A stretch of 64,000 nucleotides of DNA from Cladopsammia gracilis (taxonomy: Eukaryota > Cnidaria > Anthozoa > Scleractinia > Dendrophylliidae). Below are positions 1 through 10,339 of the stretch, piece after piece; the first letter of the stretch is position 1; every line of letters begins with the position of its first letter. The notes under the pieces are model-generated. The model ran no database searches, was not told the origin of the DNA, and saw only the letters and a list, made by a program, of their open reading frames with translations. Location: assembly GCA_022457155.1 (NCBI GenBank), contig JAJGOT010000163.1, positions 392,001 through 456,000 on the forward strand, in the 5' to 3' direction. The translations under genes and the position numbers were made by a program.

Positions 1-3000
1 AACGGGTCACCCTCCTCTTGCCAAAAATTGCGGAGAAATTGAACTCCAACAAGCAATTCAAAGCGGACGATCGTTTGAAAGTGCAAATCACCACCGTGAA
101 GGATCCCGGACGGGGTAGCGGTCGTCGAAAGGAAGCCGTCCCGGGCAACGTACCCCTCCTGACCTTTCTCCAAAAGAAACAATGTGTCGTCAAAATAAAA
201 AAATCGGGACGAACTGTGCTGCGCTCGGGCTCTCGTCACCATGCAAGCGTGGGTCGACGAAGATCCCCCGCGTAGACGGACGCCTGAGCTTGGCTTCAAT
301 ACCTTGAGAGGAGGAGGAAAAGGTCAAACTCGATTGGCCAAAGCCTTGCACGCGTTGGCTCGCGTTCCCGAAGGGCCTTGCGGGTTGGGAGCCCTTCATC
401 AATTCCAAATCGTGTTGCCGGACTATTACATCAAAGTCTTCAGCGCCGATGTGGGTTACCAAAAGATCTTTGGACAGGGCGAGAAACGCGCCGACCAACG
501 TTACCTGTTTCTCTTGAAACGCGAGGATCATTATTACGGGTTGAAATCCATCCCCGACATTCTCGGACGCAGCTACTATTGCCACTTGTGAGACAAGGGG
601 TACGACAACGAGGATTTTGCGCATCATCCCTGCGTGAAACGACGTTGCGTGGCTTGCAAACAGAAAGACTGCCGCGATTACCTGGCACTCCTCCCGGGCA
701 ATAGCAAACCCCCACGACCGACGCAACGTCCCTGCCCGGACTGCCGACGCTGCTTTTACGGAGACCGTTGCTACGAGAATAACCGGGTGTTTTCGCCCAA
801 CGGACAAGGGGCCGATACCCCGCAACACTCCGTTTGTGCCAATCTCCAAACGTGCGAGGTTTGCTGCAAATCCCTCGACTGGTGGAAAAATCGACGCAAA
901 CGTCAACGTCCCCACAAGTGCGAGGAATATTTTTGCAAGACCTGCAAGGATTATGCGGATGTCACCACCCACCGTTGCTACATTGACCCGGAGCACGATC
1001 CAAACCCGGAGGAGGAAGCCGCAGTGGGACCGCCTCCCGCCAAACGCGCCAGACCTGCCCCGCGTCACGCCGCCCACGCCGTCCGCTTCCTAGCCGCAAA
1101 CCAGCCCGAGTCGGGGGAAGACGAAGACGAGGAGGAGGAGACTCGGCCCCGATTACCGCCTTATTTCGTGTATGCGGACTACGAATGCACGCAGGACGGC
1201 AAATTGCACGTGCCCATCCTCATCTGCGCCAAAGGGGAAGACCATCTCGACACCGTGCCCGCCCTGGTGTTTTACGGTCGCGATTGCACTGGGCATTTTT
1301 ACGATTGGCTGCTGACCAAAACGGAGGTGCTGGACGAACCGTAGGAAGTCATCGTGATCTTTCACAATTTCAAAGGTTACGACGGGATGTTCATCCTCCA
1401 GTACCTCTACGACCATCGCATCGAGGTCAAAGATCAAATTTGCGTGGGATCGAAAATCTTGAGCCTGAGAGCCGGACGGTTGACGTTCAAGGACAGTCTG
1501 TGTTTCCTCCCCTATCCCCTCTCCGACTTTGCCGCCACGTTCAATCTGACGGAAAGCAAGAAAGGCTTCTTTCCGCATTTCTTCAACACCGAGGCCCATC
1601 AAGAGTACGTGGGGCCTTGGCCCGAGGCGCGCTATTACGACCCCGATGGCATGAAACCGGGCGTGCGAAAAGACTTTGACTAATGGTACAAAACCGTGCA
1701 ACATCTCGAGTTCAATTTGCACGAGGAAATGCTGGCCTACTGTCGATCGGACGTGCAAGTGCTCAAAGCCGGCTGCGAAATTTTTCAGCGGGAATTTGCC
1801 GCCAAAGCCGATTTCAATCCCATGGAGAAATGCGTGACCATCGCCTCGACCTGCATGCGGTATTACCGCAAAAAACATTTACGTCCCCGCACCCTGGCCT
1901 TGGAACCCCCCTGCGGATGGAATGGGAAAAGGGGGCACCTATCCCTGAGAGCCGACCGATGGTTGGAGTGGCAGAATTCCCAACAAACCCAAGGGATTAT
2001 TGCGCACGTGTTCAACGGGGCGAACGCACTCTCCAAGTCGGGGGTCGTCGGTATCAAGTGGACGGGTTCAACAAGACGACCCGCACCGTGTACGAATTTC
2101 ACGGGTGCTTGTGGCACGGATGTCCCGTCTGTTTCAAGGGGAGCGTGACCAAGACCACCCGTCTCCACCCCGATCGCACCAAGTGGGAAATGCACGAAGC
2201 CACGTTGAAAAAGCAGCGGCAATTGGAAGCCGGTGGCTACCGCGTGGTCGTCATCTGGGAATGTCAGTGGGAGCAGTTGCGACAACGACCCGACATCGCC
2301 GCCTTTCTCGAGTCGCGCCCGTTCACCGTCCCTTCGCTGAACCCGCGCAACGCGTTCTTCGGGGGCCGCACCAATGCCGTGCGGTTATGGGACGAGATCG
2401 GCGAAACGCAAGGGGAAGAAATTCGGTACGTGGATGTGACGTCACTCTACCCCACCGTCAACAAGTACGACCAATACCCCGTCGGACACCCCGTCGTCGT
2501 CACCCAGCCGGTGCAAGACATTGCCCAATACTTTGGCATCGCCGACTGCACCGTCTTACCGCCCGAGGGGTTGTTTCATCCCGTGTTGCCGTACCGTTGT
2601 CATGGCAAAATCACGTTTCCCCTGTGTCGAGCCTGCGTGGAAGAAGAGATCCCCAAACGGATGACCGAGCGAACCTGGGTGTGCAAACACACGGCTAGTC
2701 AACGGAGCATCCGAGGGACGTGGTGCACCCCCGAACTCGTCAAAGCCGTGGAGAAGGGATACCGCATTCTCCAAATTCACGAAGTGTACCACTTTCCCCC
2801 CGCGCAACGTCGTACCGGGCTGTTCGAGGACTACGTCAACATGTGGCTGAAAGGAAAAACGGAAGCCTCCGGGTGGCCCCCGAACGCCGACGGAAGTCTC
2901 AAAACACCGGAGCAGCAAACGTTCTTCCTGAATGATTATTGGGGACGGGAAAGGATCCGCCTCAATCGAGACAACATGAAATCGAACAAGGGTAAAAAAG

Positions 3001-3780
3001 CCACCAGCAAACTGGCCCTCAATTCCTTCTGGGGAAAATTCGGCGAGTGGGAAAACAAGCGGAAAATCCAGCAAATCACCGTACCTGCCACCCTGTACGA
3101 ATTCATGAAAGACGAGACCATCGTCATCCACGATCTCCGCATCCTGAACGACGAGTGCCTCGAGATCGCCTACGACAAAATCGACGACGACGTCCCCGGC
3201 GGTCAAACCACCAACGTCTTCGTGGCCGCATTCACCACCTGTTGGGCCCGGCTACGCCTCTACCATCACCTGGATCGCGTGGGAGACAATGCCCTGTATT
3301 TCGACACGGATTCGGTGGTCTACAAATGGAAACCCGGCGAACCCGAGATCCCCCTGGGCAATTTCCTCGGCGAAATGACGGACGAATTGGATGACAAGAA
3401 AGGCAATCGTGACGTCATCGTGGAATTCGTATCCTGTGGTCCCAAAAATTATGCTTACAAGACGCGTTTGGGAAAGACGGAAGAGAAAATTCGCGGATTC
3501 ACCCTCAAAGTGCGCGGGTAACAACACCTTCATTTTCAAGCCATGAAAGACACCCTGTTCCTCGAACTGCGTTCGCCTCTCCCCAAACCGCGCACGGTCA
3601 ACGTACCCAACCCCCATTTCATCAAGAGAGACAAGCGCACCAAAACGTTGACCACCGTTCGCAGGGACAAACTCTGGGGGGTGGTCTACGACAAACGCGT
3701 CATCGGCGACGAATTCACGTTCAAGACTCTCCCTTACGGTTACAGTTGGCTTCGACCCGACGACGATCTCACCGATTTAA
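1..3780 (+). pseudogene. Decayed protein-primed family-B DNA polymerase of a Polinton/Maverick element
   Basis: The three frames together spell a DNA polymerase type B of the protein-primed, viral/organellar class (DNA_pol_B_2) carried by Polinton/Maverick elements. An N-terminal Cys-rich region (about 640-990) is followed by the 3'-5' exonuclease: motif I YADYE near 1170, motif II HNFKGYD near 1363, and motif III with YCRSD near 1740. The palm follows: motif A VTSLYP near 2440, motif B KLALNSFWGK near 3010, and motif C FDTDS at 3300-3312. The C-terminal VVYDKRV and LPYGY segments lie near 3680-3745. The reading frame is broken by a slip in an A-run near 200, a frameshift near 2020 and in-frame stops at 589 (TGA), 1342 (TAG), 1681 (TAA) and 3519 (TAA). 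Motif residues survive, so decay looks recent. The 5' end lies left of the window. GC is far higher than in the flanking host DNA. No capsid, ATPase, protease or integrase gene of the element is in the window. Confidence 0.9.
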
Positions 3781-3925
3781 AAAAGGGGCGTTCTCCCAGT
3801 CGGGGATGGAACCCATGTCCCCGCCTGTAAACTAGCTTTTGTTGTTGTTTTCGTTGTGTCACTACTAAAAAGGGGCGTTCTCCCATTCGGGGAAGGAACC
3901 CATGTCCCCGCTTGTAAAACTAGCT
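3780..3925. repeat. Direct repeat of about 88 bp after the polymerase pseudogene
   Basis: Two near-identical copies of a segment containing AAAAAGGGGCGTTCTCCCA and ACCCATGTCCCCGC lie at 3780-3838 and 3868-3926, with an AACTAGCTTTT block in both. They sit just past the end of the polymerase and are probably non-coding Polinton sequence. A third kind of short repeat, CCGAGCGGGATCTGG, occurs near 3989 and 4091. Confidence 0.7.
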
Positions 3926-3926
3926 T

Positions 3927-4970
3927 TTCGTTGTGTGACTATTAAAAGGCATTTTTGCGTTATTTTCTGGGTTTTTTTGTCTCTCTGGCCGAGCGGGATC
4001 TGGCACCCACCCCGCGTGCGGAACCAGTGCGACCCGTCACCATCCCCGAGCGCCCCCCGAGCGATTCCCGAACCATCCCCGAACCCATCCCGAGGGATCC
4101 CGAGCGGGATCTGGGACCCTCGACACATCCTGGTTGTTTGAGACAACCAATTGCACCATCATTACGACCTTTCAGAACCTTTAAGAACCTTTAAGTCACC
4201 TTTAAGGTCACTTCCGGTCACTATAAGCCTCCCCACCCCTCCCCCAATTTGTTTTGCCTCACTTTCATGCAAAACCATGATGTCATATTTTCAACTCGGC
4301 CTCTGATTGGCTGGGCCAGGTCACGTGTCCGAAATCCTGGCTCCTGATTGGTCAGGGGTCAGGTTGAGCTACCTACACTACTCCCATACTTGCTTTGATT
4401 TTACTTAATGCTTTCTCTCGCTCTCGCTTACTTTCGTTTTTCTCTCTGTTGTCTGTGATTTTCGGGCTATTCGGGGTCATAGAAAGCCTTTTTCGAGTTT
4501 GTTGTAGTGAAATTGCTGTAATTTTCATTAGCCACGTTTTCAAAAATTCAGCTATTACATAATGTATAGTGGTACGTACATGCGGTAATTGCTGCCGCGC
4601 GAGCGAGCCTGAAGCGAGCGAGCAAAGGCAGCAGACCTAATCAGCACAGGGACAAAAATTTTCGATTTCTACCCACAATGCATCTGGATTTTTTACCACA
4701 ATGCCTTGTACACCCATTGCCTTTATATATCTGCTGCGTTCGTGCTGCTACGTTCCATAAGTGACGTAATGCTTTGTTACGAATGCGTTTCGTAACAAGA
4801 ACAAAGTGAATCCAGCGATAACAATAACTAATTTGTTGTAAACGAATATAAATAACAACAAACTTAAAGATGTTTCGCATTTGGAGTCTTATCGATCTAA
4901 AAGGATTTTTCAACCGCGACGTGTGTTTTGATAGTTACCTAGCTTGAAGTAATTAAATTTATCTTCCATG
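3927..4970. other. Non-coding stretch between Polinton remnant and SINE-like module
   Basis: No coding region is supported here. GC content falls sharply after about 4380, which may mark the edge of Polinton-derived DNA; no terminal inverted repeat could be assigned. The segment 4430-4560 (TGTGATTTTCGGGC and ATTTTCATYARCCA motifs) recurs diverged at 58430-58555, so it is an interspersed repeat. A short GAGCGAGC-rich inverted motif lies at 4590-4640. Confidence 0.5.
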
Positions 4971-5095
4971 ACATTGGTCACGATGGCCGAGTGGTTTGAC
5001 GCGCAGCATGACAGCCGGATGGTCCGGTTCAAGCCTCGCTCGGGACCTCCTTTTTTAACATTTCTTATTCACGGGTTGGCTCTTAGGAGCCTTTG
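4765..5095 (+). repeat. tRNA-derived SINE-like interspersed repeat, copy 1
   Basis: The core at 4977-5050 has a Pol III type A box (TGGCCGAGTGG) and B box (GGTTCAAGCC), as in Ser/Leu tRNAs, but the T-stem does not pair well, so it is not a functional tRNA gene. A diverged copy lies at 32868-33250. Similarity between the copies also covers sequence before the tRNA-like core (AATGCTTTGTTACGAATGC, GTGAATCCAGCGATAA) and after it (CATTTCTTATTCAC, GTTGGCTCTTAG). The whole unit of about 330 bp is therefore the repeat, not just the tRNA head. Confidence 0.65.
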
Positions 5096-5100
5096 TTTAA

Positions 5101-5866
5101 GGTGGCTGAACACAGTTTGCGCGCGCTCTTCAATTTCAGCTGCTTACGTGAGTCAGCGCGCAGAGTTTTGAGAAAAACAAACGTGGCGCCTATTCAGCGA
5201 TCATTTTATTTTGCTCAGCGTGTACCGCGAAAGTGTTGTTTTTCGTCTTAAAATCAAGCAATTTGTTGTTCGTTCAAATGCTTGTTGAATCAATAGATAA
5301 AATATAGAACCATCTAGGAAATACACTGCCTTTTTGGTCGTTTTTGTCTTCGGATCGAGAACCCAGTCAAATGCAACGCATGCGCAGTTGCCGACTTTCC
5401 CCGGAAACGTGCTGATTTCTACGGAACAACTCATTAGAATTCCACTAAATTTGGCACAATAATAGTTCCGAATATGCTGAACTCACCTGCCATCAAAAAT
5501 TTGAAATCTAACAAAGGAGATTTTTACAAAACGCAATCATATTAAACCACAAATTACGGAAGGTCCCTCTGTCAAAATTACATGAGACTAGTGTTAATAT
5601 GCAAATATGTTTAAGAGTTTACTGGAGACAAATGATGGACAAAATCTAATGACTAGATTTTCTGAAAATAAACGAAACCAAATATTGCAGGCTGATTTAC
5701 AATCCACCGTGTTGCCATGGCAACACCCTAAAAGCTCAACAAAAATATCAAAATATGTAGCTTGTTGCTTAATCGTATGCCTCACTAATTTTGGGCGCCC
5801 AGACGTTAGTGGTTTTAATATGACAATGAATGACGCAAAGGTACAGTGAAACTGTGTTCAGCCACC
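5101..5866. mobile_element. Non-autonomous TTAA-flanked DNA transposon, 766 bp
   Basis: A perfect 18-bp terminal inverted repeat, GGTGGCTGAACACAGTTT at 5101-5118, is mirrored at 5849-5866. Both ends abut TTAA (5097-5100 and 5867-5870), the target duplication expected of piggyBac-type elements, although a pair of TA sites would also fit. No transposase reading frame is present, so it is a MITE-like or internally deleted copy. Two other TTAA-flanked elements whose ends also begin with GG occur at 41848-44745. Confidence 0.8.
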
Positions 5867-6324
5867 TTAATACTGGTAACAGCTCGATCAACATATTGAG
5901 AAAACCTCAAAGCACAACCGCCCTTCAGTGATAAATAAACCAACAAATAGTTTCAAACCAAACAAAAAGGACTGATGAGAAAATCATTTCTGTAATTTAT
6001 GTTGCTGTTTATGTTACGTTATTTACAATCATAGCCAAATAAACTTATAGTTTCATTGCCCGATTGTAATTGTTTGTTAGATACATGACATCTAGGCAGC
6101 ACTCCTCTACCTATTAGGTATACTAGTATTATATAGTGGTTAGCACATTATTACTCGTGCCGGTTACGGCAACGAGGTAAGGTATGCACTCCGTTTTTCT
6201 TTATATTATTCGTGTTTATGTTTTCGTGTCTCCTTTTGTGCATGTACGAGAATACGCACCCGATTACGTCATCCTCACCTGTCACGATGTTCTCGGATTA
6301 TTCTCAACGTTACCGGAAGAAAAG
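5867..6324. other. Host flank left of the LTR retrotransposon
   Basis: No gene is supported. The stretch around 6145-6230 (TTATTACTCGTGCCGG..., CTCCGTTTTTCTTT) resembles the repeat at 49700-49770, so it is probably part of an interspersed repeat. The last four bases, AAAG (6321-6324), are the target-site duplication of the adjacent element. Confidence 0.5.
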
Positions 6325-6908
6325 TGTGACGGGCTAAAACGGCAGCTGACTCACTCAGCAACTAGGAGAGGTATCGGGACTCTTGTTTATTCTTCTACTC
6401 CTACTTCTTCTACTGACTTACAACTCGATTGCAAGCAACTTATATACCCTAATCTTAGACATATTTGGGTTTGTTGACCGTGGGGACTTCTATCGCACAT
6501 CCCGTGTCCTGTAGACCTATTTTGGCTTCTAAGCGTGGGAACTTTAAATTCATATCCTGTGGCCTAACAGAGCGAGTAGAGGAAATACCTACACGGCTGT
6601 TCATAACAAGTACTAGAGAATCAATGGAATAGCTAGGGGTAAAACTGTAAAGTTAGACTAGACACCCAAAACAGGAACCTTAGTGTAGGTAAAACCCAAG
6701 GTCAGCTTTAGTTCCCAAGTATGCCTACTTCAAAAACCGACATTCAAGTTTAACAAATTCATAAAGGTAGACAGTACTACTCAAAAACCTAGGGACTACC
6801 AGTGTGGGCTAAACCTTCAATAACCTTGGACTATGAACGCGATTATAAAGAAACTCCAAACATAAAAGAAACCTTAGGCATAACATTACGACTAAATACT
6901 TCACAACA
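6325..6908 (-). repeat. 3' LTR of the gypsy-class element
   Basis: It begins TGTGACGGGCT and ends TTCACAACA on the plus strand and matches 22469-23040 almost base for base. It is 584 bp against 572 bp because of a 12-bp indel near 6780. AAAG precedes it. Confidence 0.95.
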
Positions 6909-6920
6909 TTCCTCCCCACT
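6909..6920 (-). promoter_or_regulatory. Polypurine tract
   Basis: On the minus strand AGTGGGGAGGAA directly abuts the 3' LTR, the expected position of the plus-strand primer for reverse transcription. Confidence 0.8.
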
Positions 6921-7213
6921 TAGATTAGGCATCGTCCTCGATGCGGAAAGCAGCAATAAAATGGAAATACTACGATGAAATACATTATGTATATACATGT
7001 ATAAAAAGAAGAAACACAGTGTACTAGTATGCCATAGTCAAACACTAAAAGTAAAATAAGGTTTGGAGAAGACTTACAAAAAAAAAAAATGTTGTGGAAC
7101 TAAAATAGTCAGCTTGCTCTAGTTTGAAAGGTTTCGTAAATACTTAAAGTTTTATCACAAGAAATTAATCAATCAACACAAAAAGTTTGATGATGTTACA
7201 GACATAGTTAAGG
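6921..7213. other. Non-coding 3' region of the LTR element
   Basis: AT-rich sequence between the RING-like ORF and the polypurine tract, with an A-run near 7080. No coding potential is seen. Confidence 0.5.
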
Positions 7214-7465
7214 TTACAGTCCCACTTCTGCGCGACCGGTGGAAGTGTATGTAGTTATGTACTCGTAAGCGCTTTCTGGGAATTCTTCCCCGCATTGACA
7301 TGAGAACAGAGATTTCAGCTCCTCTTTTCTTTCTCTGAAACAGTCCATACAAACTAAGTGGTCGCATCTGAGAACCGACCAGTCTAGGACTAGGCTGCAC
7401 TTTGTCTTAAAACAGAAGATGCAGATCCATTTGGCAAGCAGTTGGATCCGGCGTGAATAATCCAT
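7214..7465 (-). CDS. Small RING-finger-like protein encoded by the LTR retroelement
   Basis: An 83-residue ORF from the ATG at 7465-7463; the frame stays open a little further upstream without another ATG. It contains CIFC, then RCDHLVCMDC, then SCQCGEEF. This C-x2-C ... C-x-H-x2-C-x2-C ... C-x-C spacing is close to the cross-brace RING of E3 ubiquitin ligases, with the last pair CxC rather than CPxC. It lies in a different frame from env, downstream of it and inside the LTRs, so it belongs to the element. Expression would need a spliced or subgenomic RNA. The function is not known; ubiquitin ligation or RNA/zinc binding are possibilities only. Confidence 0.55.
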   Translation of the reverse strand: MDYSRRIQLLAKWICIFCFKTKCSLVLDWSVLRCDHLVCMDCFRERKEELKSLFSCQCGEEFPESAYEYITTYTSTGRAEVGL

Positions 7466-7598
7466 AAGTCCTAAAAATAAGCAAGTATAACGAAACAACT
7501 ATGACAAAAGAAAGCTCAACAGTAGAATCGATTTTGCTACAAATCACTTAAACGACGTTCCACTAGACGCTGAAAATTGGCAGCACTTGTAGCTGTCA

Positions 7599-9260
7599 TT
7601 AAATCGTCAAAAATAAAAATTTCGTGTCATACTCGTGTGACGCAAAATACATAAGGTCTCGTGCCAAGTAAAGGTAACTTGATGACTTCAAGGCAAACAA
7701 CACTTCACAAAATTGGTTTTCACGAAATGAATGACAATAATTTGGCGGGAAAGTTGCACGAAATATATCGTTGACAAACCGTTCGTTCACCATAAAGTGA
7801 CTACAAATTTGTACAAATTCAACAATATTGTCGACCTCCCAAACTAAGTTGCGACCAAATCCAGAAAACAAACCTAAAAACAAATCCATAGACTGCCATG
7901 AGAAAGGGCGATCTACGTGAAATACAAGTGGTGTGTGCCTTGGAAAACGTATATCACTCTGATGCTTAAAAGACGCAAAAAGACCACTAACTGAGGCTAG
8001 TTGAATAGCTCCAATCTCATCTAACAACCTAGAAAAATTAAGTAGGGTTAATGTTATCGTATAAAGCATAGTGAGAAGTTCAATGAAGTTCAGCTGTGCA
8101 AAGTTTAGTTCAGTTGTCTTGACTGCCCCGAGACTGACAAGTCTCGTCAATGTTCTTTCGAGGGAAGCTGTTGTAATTCGTGAGAATTTCTTTTGGGTGT
8201 CCTCTGTCGGCGACCCTTCTTTATTGGCTTGGAACAATGATTGCACACCTCGTGTTGATGGTGGGAGCAATCGGAGCTGGTAACGGTGGGGAAGGCTTAT
8301 CGGTAGAACGAGGGCCCAAAATCCTGAGGACACAGCGACAAATAACACAAGTGCAGTGAAAGTAATGTACTCAACGTAGGTGGTTTCTGTTGTTTCTTCT
8401 ATCTGGTCGATCAGACTGTCTGCTTTCTTTATCGTGGCACTAAGCTGGCTATCATAGAGCTGAAACAACTCATCAAAGTTATTAATCACTGTACGGTTAA
8501 TTTTAATAGGTGGTGGGATGGTCAGAGACTTGTGATGAAGGTGTAACGGGGTTAAGTCATTTGACTTCGGATCCCACTGAACATACGTAATCGTAGAAGT
8601 TGAAAAGAGTGGTAAGGACACCATTAGGCGTTGGGGACATACGGCTAAGCTAGCCTTCATTCCAACAAAGCTGACATTGCATGGGAAATTGTACACTGCC
8701 AATGGAGAAATATTTAACTCGCCGCTGTTCAAGGTTATCGTTCCAGAAGTTGTAGAAAGAAAATATCTGCCACCAAGATGAACTAACGGATGGATGTGTT
8801 CACAGCTCGGAGCAGGTTGATGATTCCTCGGGAAAGAAAGCTTCATCTCCGGATTCCAAGCAAAACCCAACCATTGCAAGCTTGTCATTGTTCTTAATAC
8901 ATTTTTAGGACAGAGAAAACCTATTTCGCTGCTGAAACATCTACTTAACGCTTCTAAAGACACTATCTGCTTCGAATTTGGACAAGTAATTAAAGCAAAG
9001 TTTGTATGCTGAACAGGCCCTGTGAAACACTTACCCGATATGTTAAACTTAAGTGGTGTCAAGTGCTCTACTACACAAAAGTTGTTTTGATCGGTGATTT
9101 CTGGTACCAATAACAAAATGTTAACAATTAGGTTATTACCGTTATGCTCGACATCAACCATAGGGCTAGCAAGAACAGACAAACCTTCCTCTAACGCTGT
9201 TATGGTCAATTTCAGTGATGGATCGATAGTGAGTTTTGCAGACAAATGCGAAGAGACAAA
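7599..9260 (-). pseudogene. Env-like gene, C-terminal part: fusion-subunit stem, transmembrane anchor and long tail
   Basis: This continues the frame of the upstream env segment past a TAA at 9261-9263. The first 290 or so residues have paired cysteines and a predicted stem with heptad-like spacing, then a strongly hydrophobic segment of about 27 residues (YITFTALVLFVAVSSGFWALV) that would be the membrane anchor. About 230 further residues follow the anchor with no break. That is much longer than the cytoplasmic tail of baculovirus F or errantivirus Env proteins, and I do not recognise a domain in it. The first codon after the stop that could initiate is not an ATG, so as it stands this part is probably not translated alone. 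Class assignment rests on architecture, not on a search. Confidence 0.65.
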
Positions 9261-10259
9261 TTAAGGCAAATCGGGATAACCGATCAACGTTTTTCCATTC
9301 AGTCGGGAAATTTGGCTTAAAGTATCCTGGATCTCAAAGAGTCTAAGAAACGCGACAAAAGCGCGGTTTATCTCTGCAGTATATTTGGAATGAAACTCCA
9401 TTGTCAAATCCTCGTGACACTTGACCGTATTGGCGAATTTTCTTAGTTGTCTCTGCCAACCAGTAAAAGTGCTACCAACTAACTTCAAATCCTGAGCCAA
9501 AACATCCAATTTACTATTCATTTGATCCGTAATTTTGAACAAATATACGACTTTGCCGTTAATCACGCGCATCATACCCTGAGAAATTGACATAGCTCGG
9601 CTCAAAGTTCTTAAAGGGACCTTCAAGTTCTTAACATGATTTTCCTCGCATTTGTGGCCTGTCACAGTGTAAAGTGCCCTAAAAAGACCTAGGGCGCCTG
9701 CGTGGCACATCCAGTTTGAGCGCCTGACACGGCTCTTTTCGAGTAACCATTGTCTTTCGTCTACAGATATGTCTTGACAAAATTGCAACGCCCAAGTTTT
9801 ACACTCTGAAACGGAACTCCTATACGCTCTCGGACATGTCATTCTGGAAACTTGTCCTACCATGAACTGATAATATCTAGGCAAATAAGTGTCACACTCG
9901 ACTAAAGTTGAAAATCCTGGCAAAGAAAGAAGCCTACGAGCAACCTTCTGAAAATCGCGAACTGTAAGTAACAATTGATCAAAGAATTTCTCCATAGGAA
10001 CAGAACAAGATTTATTGTTTATGTTGAAGCGCTTACCAAACTCAGTAAAATTCAAGACTGTATGAACGTTGAGAAGTTTCGTATCTTCATAAAAAGTAAG
10101 AGGCCGAGGTGAATGACTCATCATTAAGGAAGCTGGATAAAACGTGACCTTTTGAGTGAGTGCATCGAACTTCTGAGAACTTGTTATAGAAAACTGAACA
10201 TAAACAACTATAAATCCTACAAGGCAGCGCAATAGTTGAGCTTTGACACTGGAATCCAT
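9261..10259 (-). pseudogene. Env-like gene, N-terminal part: signal peptide, surface subunit, furin-type site
   Basis: It starts at the ATG at 10259-10257 with a hydrophobic signal-peptide-like stretch (residues about 9-28), then a Cys-containing surface region. The furin-type site RVRR is at residues 177-180. After it come a small-residue/hydrophobic segment (GALGLFRALYTV) and a helical region rich in regular hydrophobic positions, the layout of baculovirus F and gypsy/errantivirus Env class I fusion proteins. A TAA at 9261 ends the frame, and the same frame resumes directly after it, so this is one gene with a nonsense mutation (or, less likely, a readthrough). It lies downstream of pol in the usual env position. 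Confidence 0.7.
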
Positions 10260-10339
10260 CTACTGAAACTTTTCTAGAGCCAAAATGATGTGAAAACAAT
10301 CTTGATTCCTAAAACATAAAAAAAGTAACCTTATTGAAA

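Noticed and set aside
190..1878. Long minus-strand frames opposite the Polinton polymerase
   Set aside because: Shadows in GC-rich coding DNA; the plus strand carries all polymerase motifs.
4977..5050. A tRNA-Ser/Leu gene
   Set aside because: A and B boxes and a partly paired acceptor are present, but the T-stem does not pair and the unit recurs as an interspersed repeat.
10087..10299. Minus-strand frame overlapping the env start
   Set aside because: Alternative-frame shadow of the signal-peptide region of env.
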